In this document: positions 8,386 to 18,153 of the stretch, in pieces
Layout of the letters: every line of letters begins with the position of its first letter
Numbering within the stretch: the first letter of the stretch is position 1
DNA from: JAGQOZ01 sp041399205
GTDB lineage: Bacteria; Planctomycetota; Planctomycetia; Pirellulales; Pirellulaceae
Length of the DNA stretch: 64,000 nucleotides
NCBI GenBank assembly: GCA_041399205.1
Contig: JAWKTK010000004.1
Coordinates: forward strand, 124,001 to 188,000
Reading direction: 5' to 3'
Made by a program: the position numbers and the translations under genes
The notes under the pieces: generated by a model
What the model was told of the DNA's origin: nothing
What the model saw: the letters and a program-made list of their open reading frames with translations, nothing else
The model's database searches: none

Positions 8386-9270
8386 TCAGTTGTCCCAATG
8401 CTGAGCGATTTTGGACTTCAGAAACGCCACGCTTTCGTGCAGTTGTTCCATTCCGTCTTCGCCATCTTCAATGCTGATCCAACTGTCAAAGCCGACCGCT
8501 TTCAGGCGACTAAAAATGGCGTCATAGTCATTCAGTCCTTTGCCGATGACACCGTGTGACAATCTCTTGGCATAACCGACCGAATCTTCCTCCTTGCGTA
8601 GGTCTTCAATCGTCCCTTCCTTCAGGTAACGATCGCTGGCGTGCATGGTGACCACTCGATGTTTCACTCGGTCCAGCAATTCGATCGGATCTTCGCCTGC
8701 CAAAATGGTATTACTAGGATCGTAATTCACGCCGAAATGAGGCGAATCAATCTCGGCAATCAAATCGCAGAAAACGTCCATATGCTGAGCGAATTCGGGA
8801 TACTTCCAGTAGTTGTCCTTGTAGTGGTTTTCAATAATCAGCGTCACGTCACGTTCTGCAGCGAAGGGAATACAAGCTTGAATGCAATCGGCGGCATAGC
8901 GAATCCCGTCGGCTCGAGAAACCTCCGGACGCCGCTGTCCCGATAAGACTCGGCAATATTTGCCGCCCAGCGCCGCTGCCATTTCAATCCATTGTTTCTC
9001 TTTGTCGATTTCTTGTTGGCGAAACGATGCATCGGGGTGTGTGAAATCGGGTGAACAGCACAGCATTGGAATGCTCATGCCTAAGTCTTCCGTCTTCCGT
9101 CTGGCATCCGCCCAATTCGCAGGGTCCTGCAAGTCTAGGATGCCGCTATAGAATTCCAGCCCATCGACGTTCAGCGTCGCGGCCAAGTCAATCCATTCGT
9201 GCAGGGACATGTTGCCTGTGACGCACAGGTCGTCCATGAAGGCTTTGGGGAAGACGGCGAGTTTCGGCAT
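8386..9270 (-). CDS. Sugar phosphate isomerase/epimerase (xylose-isomerase-like TIM barrel)
   Basis: 294 residues from ATG 9270 (MPKLAVFPKAFMDDLCVTGN). AP-endonuclease-2 type TIM barrel with the usual metal ligands in order: Glu in LIIENHYKDNYW, Asp in FGVNYDPSNT, His in VVTMHASDRY and Glu in WISIEDGEDG. Such enzymes isomerise or epimerise keto-sugars, but the substrate cannot be read from sequence. It lies downstream of the HUMPS-family decarboxylase gene, separated by the 33-bp repeat array. This pairing resembles ulaD/ulaE-type sugar-acid pathways. Confidence 0.8.
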   Translation of the reverse strand: MPKLAVFPKAFMDDLCVTGNMSLHEWIDLAATLNVDGLEFYSGILDLQDPANWADARRKTEDLGMSIPMLCCSPDFTHPDASFRQQEIDKEKQWIEMAAALGGKYCRVLSGQRRPEVSRADGIRYAADCIQACIPFAAERDVTLIIENHYKDNYWKYPEFAQHMDVFCDLIAEIDSPHFGVNYDPSNTILAGEDPIELLDRVKHRVVTMHASDRYLKEGTIEDLRKEEDSVGYAKRLSHGVIGKGLNDYDAIFSRLKAVGFDSWISIEDGEDGMEQLHESVAFLKSKIAQHWDN

Positions 9271-9395
9271 TGCGATATTTCCTGTTGTCGACGCTTGGGA
9301 TTAAGTGGCTTTGGAAGCGATTCATCAACGGTATGCGTGTGAAAGATCGAGTGGCGAATGGAGTCTCGGCCGTAAATTGCGAAGTGGCGGACTAC

Positions 9396-9932
9396 TACGG
9401 TTGTGTGGGGACTGGTTGCGTTGTCGACTACGGTTGTGTGGGGACTCGTCACCTCGTCCATTACGGTTGTGTGGGGACTGGTTGCGTTGTCGACTACGGT
9501 TGTGTGGGGACTCGTCACCTCGTCCATTACGGTTGTGTGGGGACTGGTTGCGTTGTCGACTACGGTTGTGTGGGGACTCGTCACCTCGTCCATTACGGTT
9601 GTGTGGGGACTGGTTACGTTGTCGACTACGGTTGTGTGGGGACTCGTCACCTCGTCCATTACGGTTGTGTGGGGACTGGTTGCGTTGTCGACTACGGTTG
9701 TGTGGGGACTCGTCACCTCGTCCATTACGGTTGTGTGGGGACTGGTTGCGTTGTCGACTACGGTTGTGTGGGGACTCGTCACCTCGTCCATTACGGTTGT
9801 GTGGGGACTGGTTGCGTTGTCGACTACGGTTGTGTGGGGACTGGTTACGTTGTCGACTACGGTTGTGTGGGGACTCGTCACCTCGTCCTTTACGGTTGTG
9901 TGGGGACTGGTTACGTTGTCGACTACGGTTGG
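9396..9932. repeat. 33-bp tandem repeat (minisatellite), 16 copies plus a partial
   Basis: Sixteen 33-bp units start at 9396 and every 33 bases up to 9891, with a partial at 9924. All share the 18-base core TACGGTTGTGTGGGGACT. The other 15 bases are of two types: A (GGTTGCGTTGTCGAC, or A' with GGTTACG) and B (CGTCACCTCGTCCAT, B' in unit 15). The order is A B A B A B A' B A B A B A A' B' A'. Units 1-13 alternate, so the higher-order period is 66 bp. The array lies between two co-directional sugar genes. Length divisible by three creates long artificial open frames on both strands. It is not CRISPR, since the 'spacers' repeat. Confidence 0.95.
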
Positions 9933-9956
9933 ACGTCTTGGGTGTTGTGCAATCGC

Positions 9957-10670
9957 CTAATCGACTTCGCCTTTGACGCGAACATCTCCAAATCCATGCA
10001 CGCTGTCACAGATTTTTCGAAGTGAAGCTTCCACATTGCCGTCTGCCGTTTGAAAGCGATCGCTGTCGATGACCAATGGCGCGCCGAGTACCACCAGAGG
10101 CGCACCATACTCTGGTGTTTGTACTGCTTGTTCCAGCGAAAGGCCCCCGACCGCTTGGACGGGAACACTGACGGCCGCGACCACTTCTTTCAGCTGGTCC
10201 AGCGGATTCGGAGCTCGTTCTCCTCGCGCCGCGATACCTCGCCGTTCATCGTAACCAATGTGATGGATCACGTATCCGCAGCCCAAGTCTTCCAAGCGCT
10301 TGGCGCCGTCTACCATATCGGCCGAACCCAAATTGTCACCCATCACGCCGCAGCCATAATCCTTGCCGGCTTGAACCACGCACCGAATTGTCTCTTCATG
10401 TGCTTGCGACATGACCACAACGTGCGTGGCACCCGCTTTGGCCATCATTTCCGCTTCCAGATAGCCGCCATCCATTGTTTTCAGGTCCGCCACAATGGGC
10501 GTGTTGGGGAATTCGGCGCGAAGCGCTTCCACGCAGCGAAGTCCTTCGGCCAAGATGAGCGGCGTGCCCGCTTCCAGCCAATCCACTCCGGCTCGCATGG
10601 CCATGTGGGCTGTTTCGAGTGCTTCTTTGATATTTGTTACGTCAAGCGATATTTGTACGATTGGTTTCAT
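9957..10670 (-). CDS. HUMPS/orotidine-5'-phosphate decarboxylase-family protein (3-hexulose-6-phosphate synthase or 3-keto-gulonate-6-P decarboxylase-like)
   Basis: About 237 residues from ATG 10670 (MKPIVQISLDVTNIKEALET). An in-frame ATG at 10679 is an alternative; neither has a strong ribosome site. Family motifs: the ISLD first strand, WLEAGTPLI, VADLKTMDGGYLEAEMMAKA with the D-x-K-x-x-D catalytic signature, and a phosphate-binding end VQAVGGLSLE...APLVVLGAPLV. Members either condense formaldehyde with ribulose-5-phosphate (HPS) or decarboxylate 3-keto-gulonate-6-phosphate (UlaD). No separate hexulose isomerase (PHI) is adjacent; the sugar isomerase at 8386 fits the second reading slightly better. 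Confidence 0.78.
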   Translation of the reverse strand: MKPIVQISLDVTNIKEALETAHMAMRAGVDWLEAGTPLILAEGLRCVEALRAEFPNTPIVADLKTMDGGYLEAEMMAKAGATHVVVMSQAHEETIRCVVQAGKDYGCGVMGDNLGSADMVDGAKRLEDLGCGYVIHHIGYDERRGIAARGERAPNPLDQLKEVVAAVSVPVQAVGGLSLEQAVQTPEYGAPLVVLGAPLVIDSDRFQTADGNVEASLRKICDSVHGFGDVRVKGEVD

Positions 10671-10736
10671 GGCGGACATTATGGGATCCGCACTGGCGAA
10701 ATTCAACTATGGCTGACACAAAGATTTTCATAAAGA

Positions 10737-10770
10737 AACCCTGTGGCAAAGATTGCTCCACCACAGGGTT
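10737..10770 (-). terminator. Rho-independent-like terminator of the giant surface protein gene
   Basis: Ten-base stem AACCCTGTGG (10737-10746) with CCACAGGGTT (10761-10770) and a 14-base loop. On the minus strand it is followed by TTCTTTATG. It lies 43 bases past the stop of the 10813-16161 gene. Confidence 0.65.
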
Positions 10771-10812
10771 GTATTGTTCAAAATGCAACGATTCGTTGTG
10801 TTACGTCAAGCG

Positions 10813-13800
10813 TTAGCTTTGCAGCAGGTCTTGAATCAAGCGATCCAGTTCGTTCGATTCGTCTGTATCTTCCGACGAAGACGCTTCAGCAAAGGCTTGA
10901 TCAATCTGTTCGAACCGAATGGCAGCTAAGTCTTCGGCAGGTGGTGTCTGATTTTCCGTCACCGTGGCGAAGTACGCTTGCTTGGCAATGACATCGTGCT
11001 TGCGCTTTGTGGCTCCAAGACGATCGGACAGGTCCGGCGCGATGAATGACTGCTGAGGTGTGGCGACCGCGTTGGCCACATACGTTCCCGCTTGGAAGGC
11101 GAAAACCAAATCCGACGTGTTGAAATCGCCATCACCATTCCAGTCGCCTTCTTCAAACGTGGAATTTCCAACGATGGCGTCTTCATATTCACCCGCCGTA
11201 AATACGATCACCAAGTCGGACGAATTGAAGACGCCGTCGCCGTTGCTGTCACCAGGGATACGACCTTCATCGGCCTGACCTGGAGTGCCACCGTCCACGG
11301 AACTTGCTCGCCAGCCAGCCGCCGTTCCCCAGGCGGCCAGTTCGCCCGATTCGGTGATTGACTGCAATGTCTTGCCGTCTCCGTCGGTCGAAGCATGCCA
11401 ATCGTCCGAATAAATGAAATTGTGAATTTCCGTTTCGCCAGCCACCAGCAGAATTGGTTCGGAACTATTGCCTAGTTTTCCGGACCATTCTCCGGCTACC
11501 AACGGGGCATTGCCGTAACGGAGTTGGAAGGCGTCCATGTTTTCAACCACCACCAATCGCTGTCCTGCTGCCAAGGTGGTGACATTGCCATCGGCAAACT
11601 GGAATTGAATGCCTTCCACCGCATCGCCGATTGCCACTTGGCGGAAAGCGACGTTGCTGAGATCAATGGTTTGATTGCTGATGTTGACCAGTTCAATGAA
11701 TTCAAATTCGTCGGGGTCACCAATCCCAGCGGCTTCTTCGACCGGAGTGGGATCGGCCGGGTGATAGTTGATTTCGCTGATGCGAAGGTTCGAACCATCC
11801 GCCGGTACAGCGTCACTGAATGTCGCATCACTCAACGGGCTCCACGAACCATCCGCGGTACGCAACCGAGCTTTCACGTGGGTGATGCCATTCACTTGCA
11901 GCGCGCTTGAATAAGTCAACGCATCGGCCGAAATCTCACCGCCAGGCAGGCGAGGGTCACTGCCGTCGGTGGTGTAGTAGATGGTTCCGGCCGCGGCAGA
12001 CATGGTCAAGCTACTGCCGACTGCCGCGTAACCGCCGTATTGTTCTTGACCGTTGATCATAAACGTGGGCGGTAGTTTGTCTTCCGTGACCCACAAATTG
12101 CGACGTTGATACTGCGAAAGAACGATGTCGGTGCGGCGAGGAAAATACGTGTTCAAATAGCTGTTGACGTTGTTCAGCCAGTCGAGCCGCGTGTAGGGAC
12201 GCGATTGTTGGTTGTCGCCCCAACGAGCAGATTCGGCGCGAATCGCACTGTCAATCTCGTCCACTCGAATCTGGAACAATTCGGTCGCTCGTTCTACTGT
12301 AAACGTACCGCCATGGAAGAAATGCTTGTGGGCTAAATCCATGAACTGCTGTCGGAACTCTTCATTACTGGATAGCCGAGTGAAGATTTCCGTCGGGCCA
12401 CCGGAATCGTTCTTGGTAACCACGTTGTCGTTGACGCCGGTGAGAACTTTCTCTGCGTCCCAACTGTGGAATTGCCATTTTCCATTTGGATCCACTCGAT
12501 TGTAAGATGCATACCAGTTCTGATGTGCCCAGTCCTGATTCCCGCCGTATTGATTCACCATCATGTACGTGATGAACTGTTCGATATCTAGTTTGTCCGC
12601 TACCGCTTGATAGTTAGCCGGATCAGACATGTCTTCGCGAACCAAGCTCAGCAACGCCAAGTAATTTTCGTTGGTGCCGTTCAACACGTTTGATGGACTG
12701 GTGTTGTGTTTGATCGAATCAAAGTCATCATTGTCGCCGCCTTGATAGCTGGCGTTGAAGCTATCGTCGGGTCGTTCGTGCAGTGTGTGCAAGCCCCAGT
12801 AAACGCCATTAATGTAGACGTGAACATGGTTGCCGTGGGGCGCTAAACCGCCAGCCGCATTTTGCAAGTCTGCGGCATATTCGTCTCGCATGTACAACGC
12901 GCGACCTCGTTGCCCCGTCGGTTCGCTACCGCCCGAATAGGTCCAAACGTTGTTCAGCCGAGCGTCCACGGTGAGCGTGCTGAACGACGTCGCAGCGTCC
13001 GGGCCAAAGATCGGATAATCGAGCGACGATTTGCCGACATCTTCCGTAAATTTCACTCGCATGGAAAGCTTATCCGACTTCCAATCGTTCACATTTCGAT
13101 CCGGACTACTGCCACCCACGATTTGAATGGTGGAATAGGCTTGGGTGCTGTTTCCTTGCACGTCGAAGTATTCGAAGGAAACGGGGATTTCATAGCCGTC
13201 ACGCGCCACCCCGATTCCTCGGCCGGGATCCCAAGGATAGATGCCTTGCTGACCGAAGAACCAGTCCCAGTCCGTGGTAATGGAAACGGTAGGAATTGAT
13301 TGCAGGTCTGCTTCGGTGGCTTTTACTTCGGGGTCGGTGCTGTTGACAATGTCAGGATCCATGGCCCAGTCAGGACCGTTGTCGCCCCATTGTGCGCTTT
13401 CCAGGCCTTCGCCATCTTGCTGCAAAACGTCTGAAAGGAACAGGTAAGTTTGCGAATCAATCAGCGACGGCAGCAGGCCGGTCTTGTAACTAACCGCTCG
13501 CAAATTGGTTGTCGTAGAAATCTGCACGGGCGAATCTGCCGAATACAACGTGCCGTTGGTGGGCGAAGGTTCGCTGCCATCGGTGGTGTACCAGATCTGC
13601 GCTTCCGGATCGGCCGTCGTGATTTCAACCGTGAATGGCTCGGAGAAAAAGCCCCGGTCAATATTGAACTTTGTGTCGCTAGAAATACCGTTGAGCGTGG
13701 CTCCCGCATTCGGCTGTCCCGGCGTCGGTGCCGCAAAGTAGACAGCCGCGCCACTGGAATCCAAACCGTAGGAAACGTCCGCTCGCTGGTTCGGATAACT

Positions 13801-16161
13801 GGGACCATATTCGTGCAACGGCGTACCGCTGGCCGTGGTGATAGCCAAATATTCGCCTTCCGGTTGCAATTTGAAGTTGGTGTGCAGATGACCTGCTTCG
13901 TCCAGATTGGTGTCTTGAATATTTAACCGAGAAGCAAAGATCACCAAGTAACCGTCCGCCGGAATTGTGGTGCCAGCGGGAATGGTCCACTTGGTCAAAT
14001 CGTTCCGAGAATCGGTCAGGTGGAAACCGCCAATATCCAAGGGGCTACTGGTCAGGTTTCGCAATTCAATCCAATCGGGTGTCGATGTTTCTCCGCGGAA
14101 TCCGCTGCCCGCGTCATCTCGAGTCCGAGTGCGCAGTCCCGAAACATTGGCCACCATGAATTCGCTGATTTCTACCGGCGACTGGCCGACGTTGATCTGC
14201 ACCGTCACCACCGGAGACTGGGCCGAACCATCTGACGCTCGATAGGTGAACTGGTCCGTGCCTTCAAATCCATTGTTCGCGGTGTAGATGAACGAACCGT
14301 CCGCGTCTAACGTAATCGAACCGTTGGTCGTGCCGCTGACCAAGGCAGCGGTCAGGTTCGAACCTTCTACGTCCGAATCATTTCTCAGCACGCCATTGGC
14401 CGAGGAGATATTCAGCTGAGTGCCATTGACCAAGGTATAGACATCATTCACGCCGACCGGAACGTCATTGACCGAATTCACCGTCAGCTGCACTGTGGCT
14501 ACCGTGGACTGATCAATGCCGTCCGCTAGTTGATACGTAAAGGAATCGGTGCCAAAGTAGTTGGCGGTGGGCGTGTAGGTAAAGGCACCGTTGGGTTGCA
14601 GAGTCAACGAACCATGAGTTACATCGGAAACGAGCGATACCGTTAGCGCATTCCCTTCTGCATCCGAATCATTTTGCAAGACGCCGTTAGTGGTCTGGCG
14701 AGTCAGCGTTTGATCTTCATTGATCGTAAACGTATCGTTGGTGGCCACGGGCGCTGAATTGACAACTAAGGTTACCGTGGCGGCATCTGAAAAGCCTGTG
14801 CCGTCGGCAATGCGATAGGTGAATGTCTGCGTCCCCGCGACACCGTTCGGATTGTACGTGAACGAACCATTCGGATTCAGGGTCAAACTGCCGGCCGTGT
14901 TGTCTTGAACCAGTTGGACGCTCAGGTTCGCTTGGTCGGGATTCAGATCGTTCGCCAACAGTCCATTTACTTCGTTGACGCTGAGACTTCCACTGGGCGT
15001 CGTTTTGTACTGATCGGCCGTGGCTGTGGGTTTGTCATAAACGTTGGTGACGGTGAGCGAGACGGTGACTTCATTCGAGTTCTGTCCGTCAAACGCGACG
15101 TAGGTGAATGAATCGGTACCGAAGAAATCGTTTGGCGGATCCCAAGTAAAACCACCTTCGGCAGTCAAATTGACGGTGCCGTTTTGTGTCTGCGTTACCA
15201 ACACGGCCGTCAAGGCGTTGCCTTCCACGTCGACATCGTTTTGCAGCACGCCTTGATCCGCAACGACAATATTGAACCCAAACGCTGGGTCTTCTGTAAA
15301 TGTGTAGCTGTCTGCTTCGGCCACCGGTGCCACGTTGTTGTAGTACGAATTGAGATCTCGATGCAGATCGGAAACTTCTTCAGGCGACAACTGGCCGTTG
15401 TAGACTTGGATCTGAGCGATATCGCCGGTGAATGGGTTCGAACCGTCGTTCTGCATCGCTCCGAACGCCATGTCGATTGAATCGCGAGCACCGGTGTCGA
15501 CCGCTACGGCAACGGGCGTGTCTTGATCCACATAGATGGACAGAGCGCCGCTGCTGCGAGTGATCGTGGCGAAGTGGATTTGGCCATCGTTCAAGCCGTT
15601 CAAATTCGAATAGCCCGAATCGACCGGTTGAAACAAGCCTCGTCCCATCCCCGCAGACACTTGTCCGGACGGATTCAGCGTGATGCCCCAGTCTTTCGTA
15701 AATCCTAAGCGGTTGGCATTTACTAGCGCTGTGTTGCTGAACCAATCTCCGTTGCCGCCGGTCAGCGCGTTGCTGGCGGAGGCAAAGGCGACAGTCACGG
15801 TGAAATCAGCCGCGCCCGACATGGGACTGTCATTCTGGGTGACTTTAAAAAAATCAGTGCCGTCCGCGGGATTGAAGCGAACGGTGGAACGGCCGCTGAG
15901 TTCACCTTTCTCCAAAATGGGAGTTCCTGTTGCGGTGGCTTGTATCCCAGAAATGGAATCGACCCACGATGCGACGGCAGCACCATCCTCTATATTCGCA
16001 TTCAAGTCATCCGCCAGCCAGTTGGCTACCAGATCGCCGGCCAGCAGCAAACGAGGTTCCATGCTTTCCAATGAATTGGCGCCGCGAAGTGCCGTTGATC
16101 GATTCGACTTGCTGTGCTTATTTCCTTTTCGCCTCATTGCTGCCTTTCGTACGATATTCAT
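10813..16161 (-). CDS. Giant secreted/surface protein: LEPR motif, LamG-like, cadherin-like repeats, two lamin-tail domains, CotH-like kinase domain, dockerin
   Basis: 1782 residues from ATG 16161. Order: an LEPR-type N-terminal signal (NSLESMEPRLLLAGD, residues 30-44); a concanavalin/LamG-like domain (about 45-275); four 'VA-x-x-D-x-Y/F ... GVLxND' cadherin/VCBS-like repeats (about 280-660); a lamin-tail domain (ISEFMVANVSG onward); a chitobiase-type C-terminal domain (IWYTTDGSEPSPTNGTLY); a CotH-like domain (about 960-1330, with LYMRDEYAADLQNA and WQFHSWDAEKVL); a second chitobiase-like piece (IYYTTDGSDPRLPGGE); a second lamin-tail (LRISEINYHPADP); and dockerin-type Ca sites (DSNGDGVFNSSDL, DWNGDGDFNTSDL). 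CotH proteins can be protein kinases; activity here is inferred only. Intact. Confidence 0.88.
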   Translation of the reverse strand: MNIVRKAAMRRKGNKHSKSNRSTALRGANSLESMEPRLLLAGDLVANWLADDLNANIEDGAAVASWVDSISGIQATATGTPILEKGELSGRSTVRFNPADGTDFFKVTQNDSPMSGAADFTVTVAFASASNALTGGNGDWFSNTALVNANRLGFTKDWGITLNPSGQVSAGMGRGLFQPVDSGYSNLNGLNDGQIHFATITRSSGALSIYVDQDTPVAVAVDTGARDSIDMAFGAMQNDGSNPFTGDIAQIQVYNGQLSPEEVSDLHRDLNSYYNNVAPVAEADSYTFTEDPAFGFNIVVADQGVLQNDVDVEGNALTAVLVTQTQNGTVNLTAEGGFTWDPPNDFFGTDSFTYVAFDGQNSNEVTVSLTVTNVYDKPTATADQYKTTPSGSLSVNEVNGLLANDLNPDQANLSVQLVQDNTAGSLTLNPNGSFTYNPNGVAGTQTFTYRIADGTGFSDAATVTLVVNSAPVATNDTFTINEDQTLTRQTTNGVLQNDSDAEGNALTVSLVSDVTHGSLTLQPNGAFTYTPTANYFGTDSFTYQLADGIDQSTVATVQLTVNSVNDVPVGVNDVYTLVNGTQLNISSANGVLRNDSDVEGSNLTAALVSGTTNGSITLDADGSFIYTANNGFEGTDQFTYRASDGSAQSPVVTVQINVGQSPVEISEFMVANVSGLRTRTRDDAGSGFRGETSTPDWIELRNLTSSPLDIGGFHLTDSRNDLTKWTIPAGTTIPADGYLVIFASRLNIQDTNLDEAGHLHTNFKLQPEGEYLAITTASGTPLHEYGPSYPNQRADVSYGLDSSGAAVYFAAPTPGQPNAGATLNGISSDTKFNIDRGFFSEPFTVEITTADPEAQIWYTTDGSEPSPTNGTLYSADSPVQISTTTNLRAVSYKTGLLPSLIDSQTYLFLSDVLQQDGEGLESAQWGDNGPDWAMDPDIVNSTDPEVKATEADLQSIPTVSITTDWDWFFGQQGIYPWDPGRGIGVARDGYEIPVSFEYFDVQGNSTQAYSTIQIVGGSSPDRNVNDWKSDKLSMRVKFTEDVGKSSLDYPIFGPDAATSFSTLTVDARLNNVWTYSGGSEPTGQRGRALYMRDEYAADLQNAAGGLAPHGNHVHVYINGVYWGLHTLHERPDDSFNASYQGGDNDDFDSIKHNTSPSNVLNGTNENYLALLSLVREDMSDPANYQAVADKLDIEQFITYMMVNQYGGNQDWAHQNWYASYNRVDPNGKWQFHSWDAEKVLTGVNDNVVTKNDSGGPTEIFTRLSSNEEFRQQFMDLAHKHFFHGGTFTVERATELFQIRVDEIDSAIRAESARWGDNQQSRPYTRLDWLNNVNSYLNTYFPRRTDIVLSQYQRRNLWVTEDKLPPTFMINGQEQYGGYAAVGSSLTMSAAAGTIYYTTDGSDPRLPGGEISADALTYSSALQVNGITHVKARLRTADGSWSPLSDATFSDAVPADGSNLRISEINYHPADPTPVEEAAGIGDPDEFEFIELVNISNQTIDLSNVAFRQVAIGDAVEGIQFQFADGNVTTLAAGQRLVVVENMDAFQLRYGNAPLVAGEWSGKLGNSSEPILLVAGETEIHNFIYSDDWHASTDGDGKTLQSITESGELAAWGTAAGWRASSVDGGTPGQADEGRIPGDSNGDGVFNSSDLVIVFTAGEYEDAIVGNSTFEEGDWNGDGDFNTSDLVFAFQAGTYVANAVATPQQSFIAPDLSDRLGATKRKHDVIAKQAYFATVTENQTPPAEDLAAIRFEQIDQAFAEASSSEDTDESNELDRLIQDLLQS

Positions 16162-16428
16162 TAGAGAGGACTGAATTGAATTCGAAGATGATCAATTCGC
16201 GGGAGGACACTTATATTTCACCACACAAGAGCCGTTTTGTCCGTCGATGTTAAGTTTACTTAAATTTCGCCAACTCTCCTAACGAATTTTCCGTCTGATC
16301 GAATCGCCAAAACGACCTTGCATATGCTTGTTAACATGCGTACTTTGGTTGCAAAACGGTAATTTGATCGTGTTGCGGTCTTGTTCCGTCATGTGTCTTC
16401 GTCCTTCAGCCCACCGAGTCACCAAACC

Positions 16429-17232
16429 ATGTACAGTCAACACGTTTTAACCCCAGGAAAAGAGATTAGGATACGAGACATTTCGCCGGATGGCAAAGAG
16501 TTTTATGCTGACCGCAAGAAGGCGGAAAAGGAATTCAAGGACGTTCGCGATGAACTGATCAATCTGCAGAATAAGTTCTACGCGGATGGGCGACACAAGC
16601 TCTTGGTGGTCCTGCAAGCCATGGACGCTGGTGGTAAAGACAGCACGATTCGCAAGGTTTTCAAGGGCGTGAACCCGCAAGGCGTCGCGGTGGCGTCATT
16701 CAAAGCTCCGTCCAAGAACGAACTGGCTCATGACTTTCTCTGGCGAATTCATCAAAAAGTCCCTCCAGCAGGAATGATCGGCGTCTTCAATCGTTCTCAC
16801 TATGAAGACGTTTTGGTAGTCCGAGTAGACCAGTTGGTGCCAGAAGCGGTTTGGCGGCCTCGCTACCAGATGATCAATGATTTTGAACGTCTGCTCACTT
16901 CCACCGGGACGACGATTCTGAAGTTCTTCCTGCACATTTCCAAAGACGAACAGCGCCAACGATTTCAAGACCGATTGGACGATCCGGAAAAACACTGGAA
17001 ATTTGATTCGGCCGATTTGGAAAAACGCAAGAAGTGGGAAACGTACCAAGATGCGTTCGAAGAAATGCTGAACGAATGCACCACAGAACACGCTCCTTGG
17101 TTTGTCATCCCCGCGAATCAAAAATGGTATCGAAACTTGGTGATCACCAAAGCCATTGTCGACACTATCAACAAGATGGGGCCAGAGTACCCGCCGGAAG
17201 AATCGGGGTTGGAACAGCTGGTGGTAGAGTAA
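16429..17232 (+). CDS. ppk2: Polyphosphate kinase 2 family phosphotransferase
   Basis: 267 residues from ATG 16429 (MYSQHVLTPGKEIRIRDISP). PPK2 family: Walker A VLQAMDAGGKDSTIRKVF (about residues 67-84), the lid and Walker B region GVFNRSHYEDVLVVRV, and a C-terminal NQKWYRNLVITKAIVD block. Transfers phosphate between polyphosphate and nucleotides (ADP/GDP/AMP depending on class); the single domain and length fit the cytosolic one-domain PPK2 type. The gene stands alone, divergent from the giant surface protein gene with a 267-base shared upstream region. Confidence 0.88.
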   Translation: MYSQHVLTPGKEIRIRDISPDGKEFYADRKKAEKEFKDVRDELINLQNKFYADGRHKLLVVLQAMDAGGKDSTIRKVFKGVNPQGVAVASFKAPSKNELAHDFLWRIHQKVPPAGMIGVFNRSHYEDVLVVRVDQLVPEAVWRPRYQMINDFERLLTSTGTTILKFFLHISKDEQRQRFQDRLDDPEKHWKFDSADLEKRKKWETYQDAFEEMLNECTTEHAPWFVIPANQKWYRNLVITKAIVDTINKMGPEYPPEESGLEQLVVE

Positions 17233-17318
17233 TCCGGTGTGGCGAAAGCCAATCCTGTGTTCAGTGTCGATTCGGTGAATCATCTGTCATTTGTTTTCTT
17301 TTCACGCGAGCCTGAGCC

Positions 17319-18029
17319 ATGAATCTGCAAGAAGTGATGTCCGAATTGGAATCGTTTGGCAGTGCCCAGACAGTCAAAATCTATCGCAATCATGGCGCGC
17401 AGGGTGACATGTTTGGCGTCAAAGTCGGTGACCTGAAGAAGATTCTCAAAAAGATCAAAGGGAATCAAGCGTTGGCCATGGAGTTGTGGGACACCGGCAA
17501 TTCCGATGCGATGTACCTAGCGGCATTGGTTGCGGACGGGGCGAAGATGACCAAGCAGCAACTGGATCGCTGGGCAAAATCGGCGTGGTGGTACATGTTG
17601 AGCGAATATTCGGTGCCGTTTGTCGCCGCCGAACATCCGGACGCGTGCCAGTTGGCGCGGAAATGGATGGCGGCCAAGAAGGAATCGGTATGTTCGTCTG
17701 GTTGGGCTACCTACGCCAGTGTCGTTTCGATTCGTCCCGACGATGCGTTAGATCTAGACGAAATCAAAGGCTTGCTGGAACAAGTTCGAACAACCATCAA
17801 AGATGAACGCCGAAATCGAATTCCAGGTTCTATGAACAACTTTGTGATCAGCGTGGGTGGATACGTGAAGCCCTTGTTAAAGGATGCCAAACGAGTGGCC
17901 AAGGCGATTGGCAAGGTCGAAGTGGACATGGGAAATACGTCTTGCAAAGTTCCCGTGGCGACCGACTATATTGCCAAGCTGGAATCCATGGGGCGAATTG
18001 GCAAGAAACGAAAAACGGCCAAGTGTTAA
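17319..18029 (+). CDS. DNA alkylation repair protein (AlkD-like HEAT-fold)
   Basis: 236 residues from ATG 17319 (MNLQEVMSELESFGSAQTVK). The sequence has the helical repeat pattern of the DNA alkylation repair family: YRNHGAQGDMFGVKVGDLKK near the N-terminus, ELWDTGNSDAMYLAALVAD (the 'n.yE.r..A' helix), SAWWYMLSEYSVPF, and a lysine-rich C-terminus. AlkD flips no base and excises bulky or cationic alkylpurines. This family also has non-enzymatic members and the catalytic Trp/Asp pair cannot be placed with certainty here. 87 bases downstream of ppk2. Confidence 0.75.
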   Translation: MNLQEVMSELESFGSAQTVKIYRNHGAQGDMFGVKVGDLKKILKKIKGNQALAMELWDTGNSDAMYLAALVADGAKMTKQQLDRWAKSAWWYMLSEYSVPFVAAEHPDACQLARKWMAAKKESVCSSGWATYASVVSIRPDDALDLDEIKGLLEQVRTTIKDERRNRIPGSMNNFVISVGGYVKPLLKDAKRVAKAIGKVEVDMGNTSCKVPVATDYIAKLESMGRIGKKRKTAKC

Positions 18030-18153
18030 GCCGGTGTGAAATTTCGACAGTCTGCTGGATCGAGATGTCGAATGCTGCCGGACTTTGGGGTACATTGTGG
18101 CGTTGGCTGACGGTAGCTGATTTTCGTGTCGCTTTGTCCCCAAGGAATTTTCG

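Noticed and set aside
9396..9932. CRISPR array
   Set aside because: The 'spacers' are only two recurring sequences and the unit is a plain tandem repeat; no cas genes are near.
9270..10025. Long plus-strand open frames (up to 251 codons) and a minus-strand 236-codon frame over the repeat array
   Set aside because: The 33-bp period is divisible by three, so any frame without a stop in one unit stays open through the array. The products are simple peptide repeats with no start or ribosome site.
13450..13926. Plus-strand 158-codon frame inside the giant gene, and similar antisense frames
   Set aside because: Antisense shadows of a clearly coding minus-strand gene.
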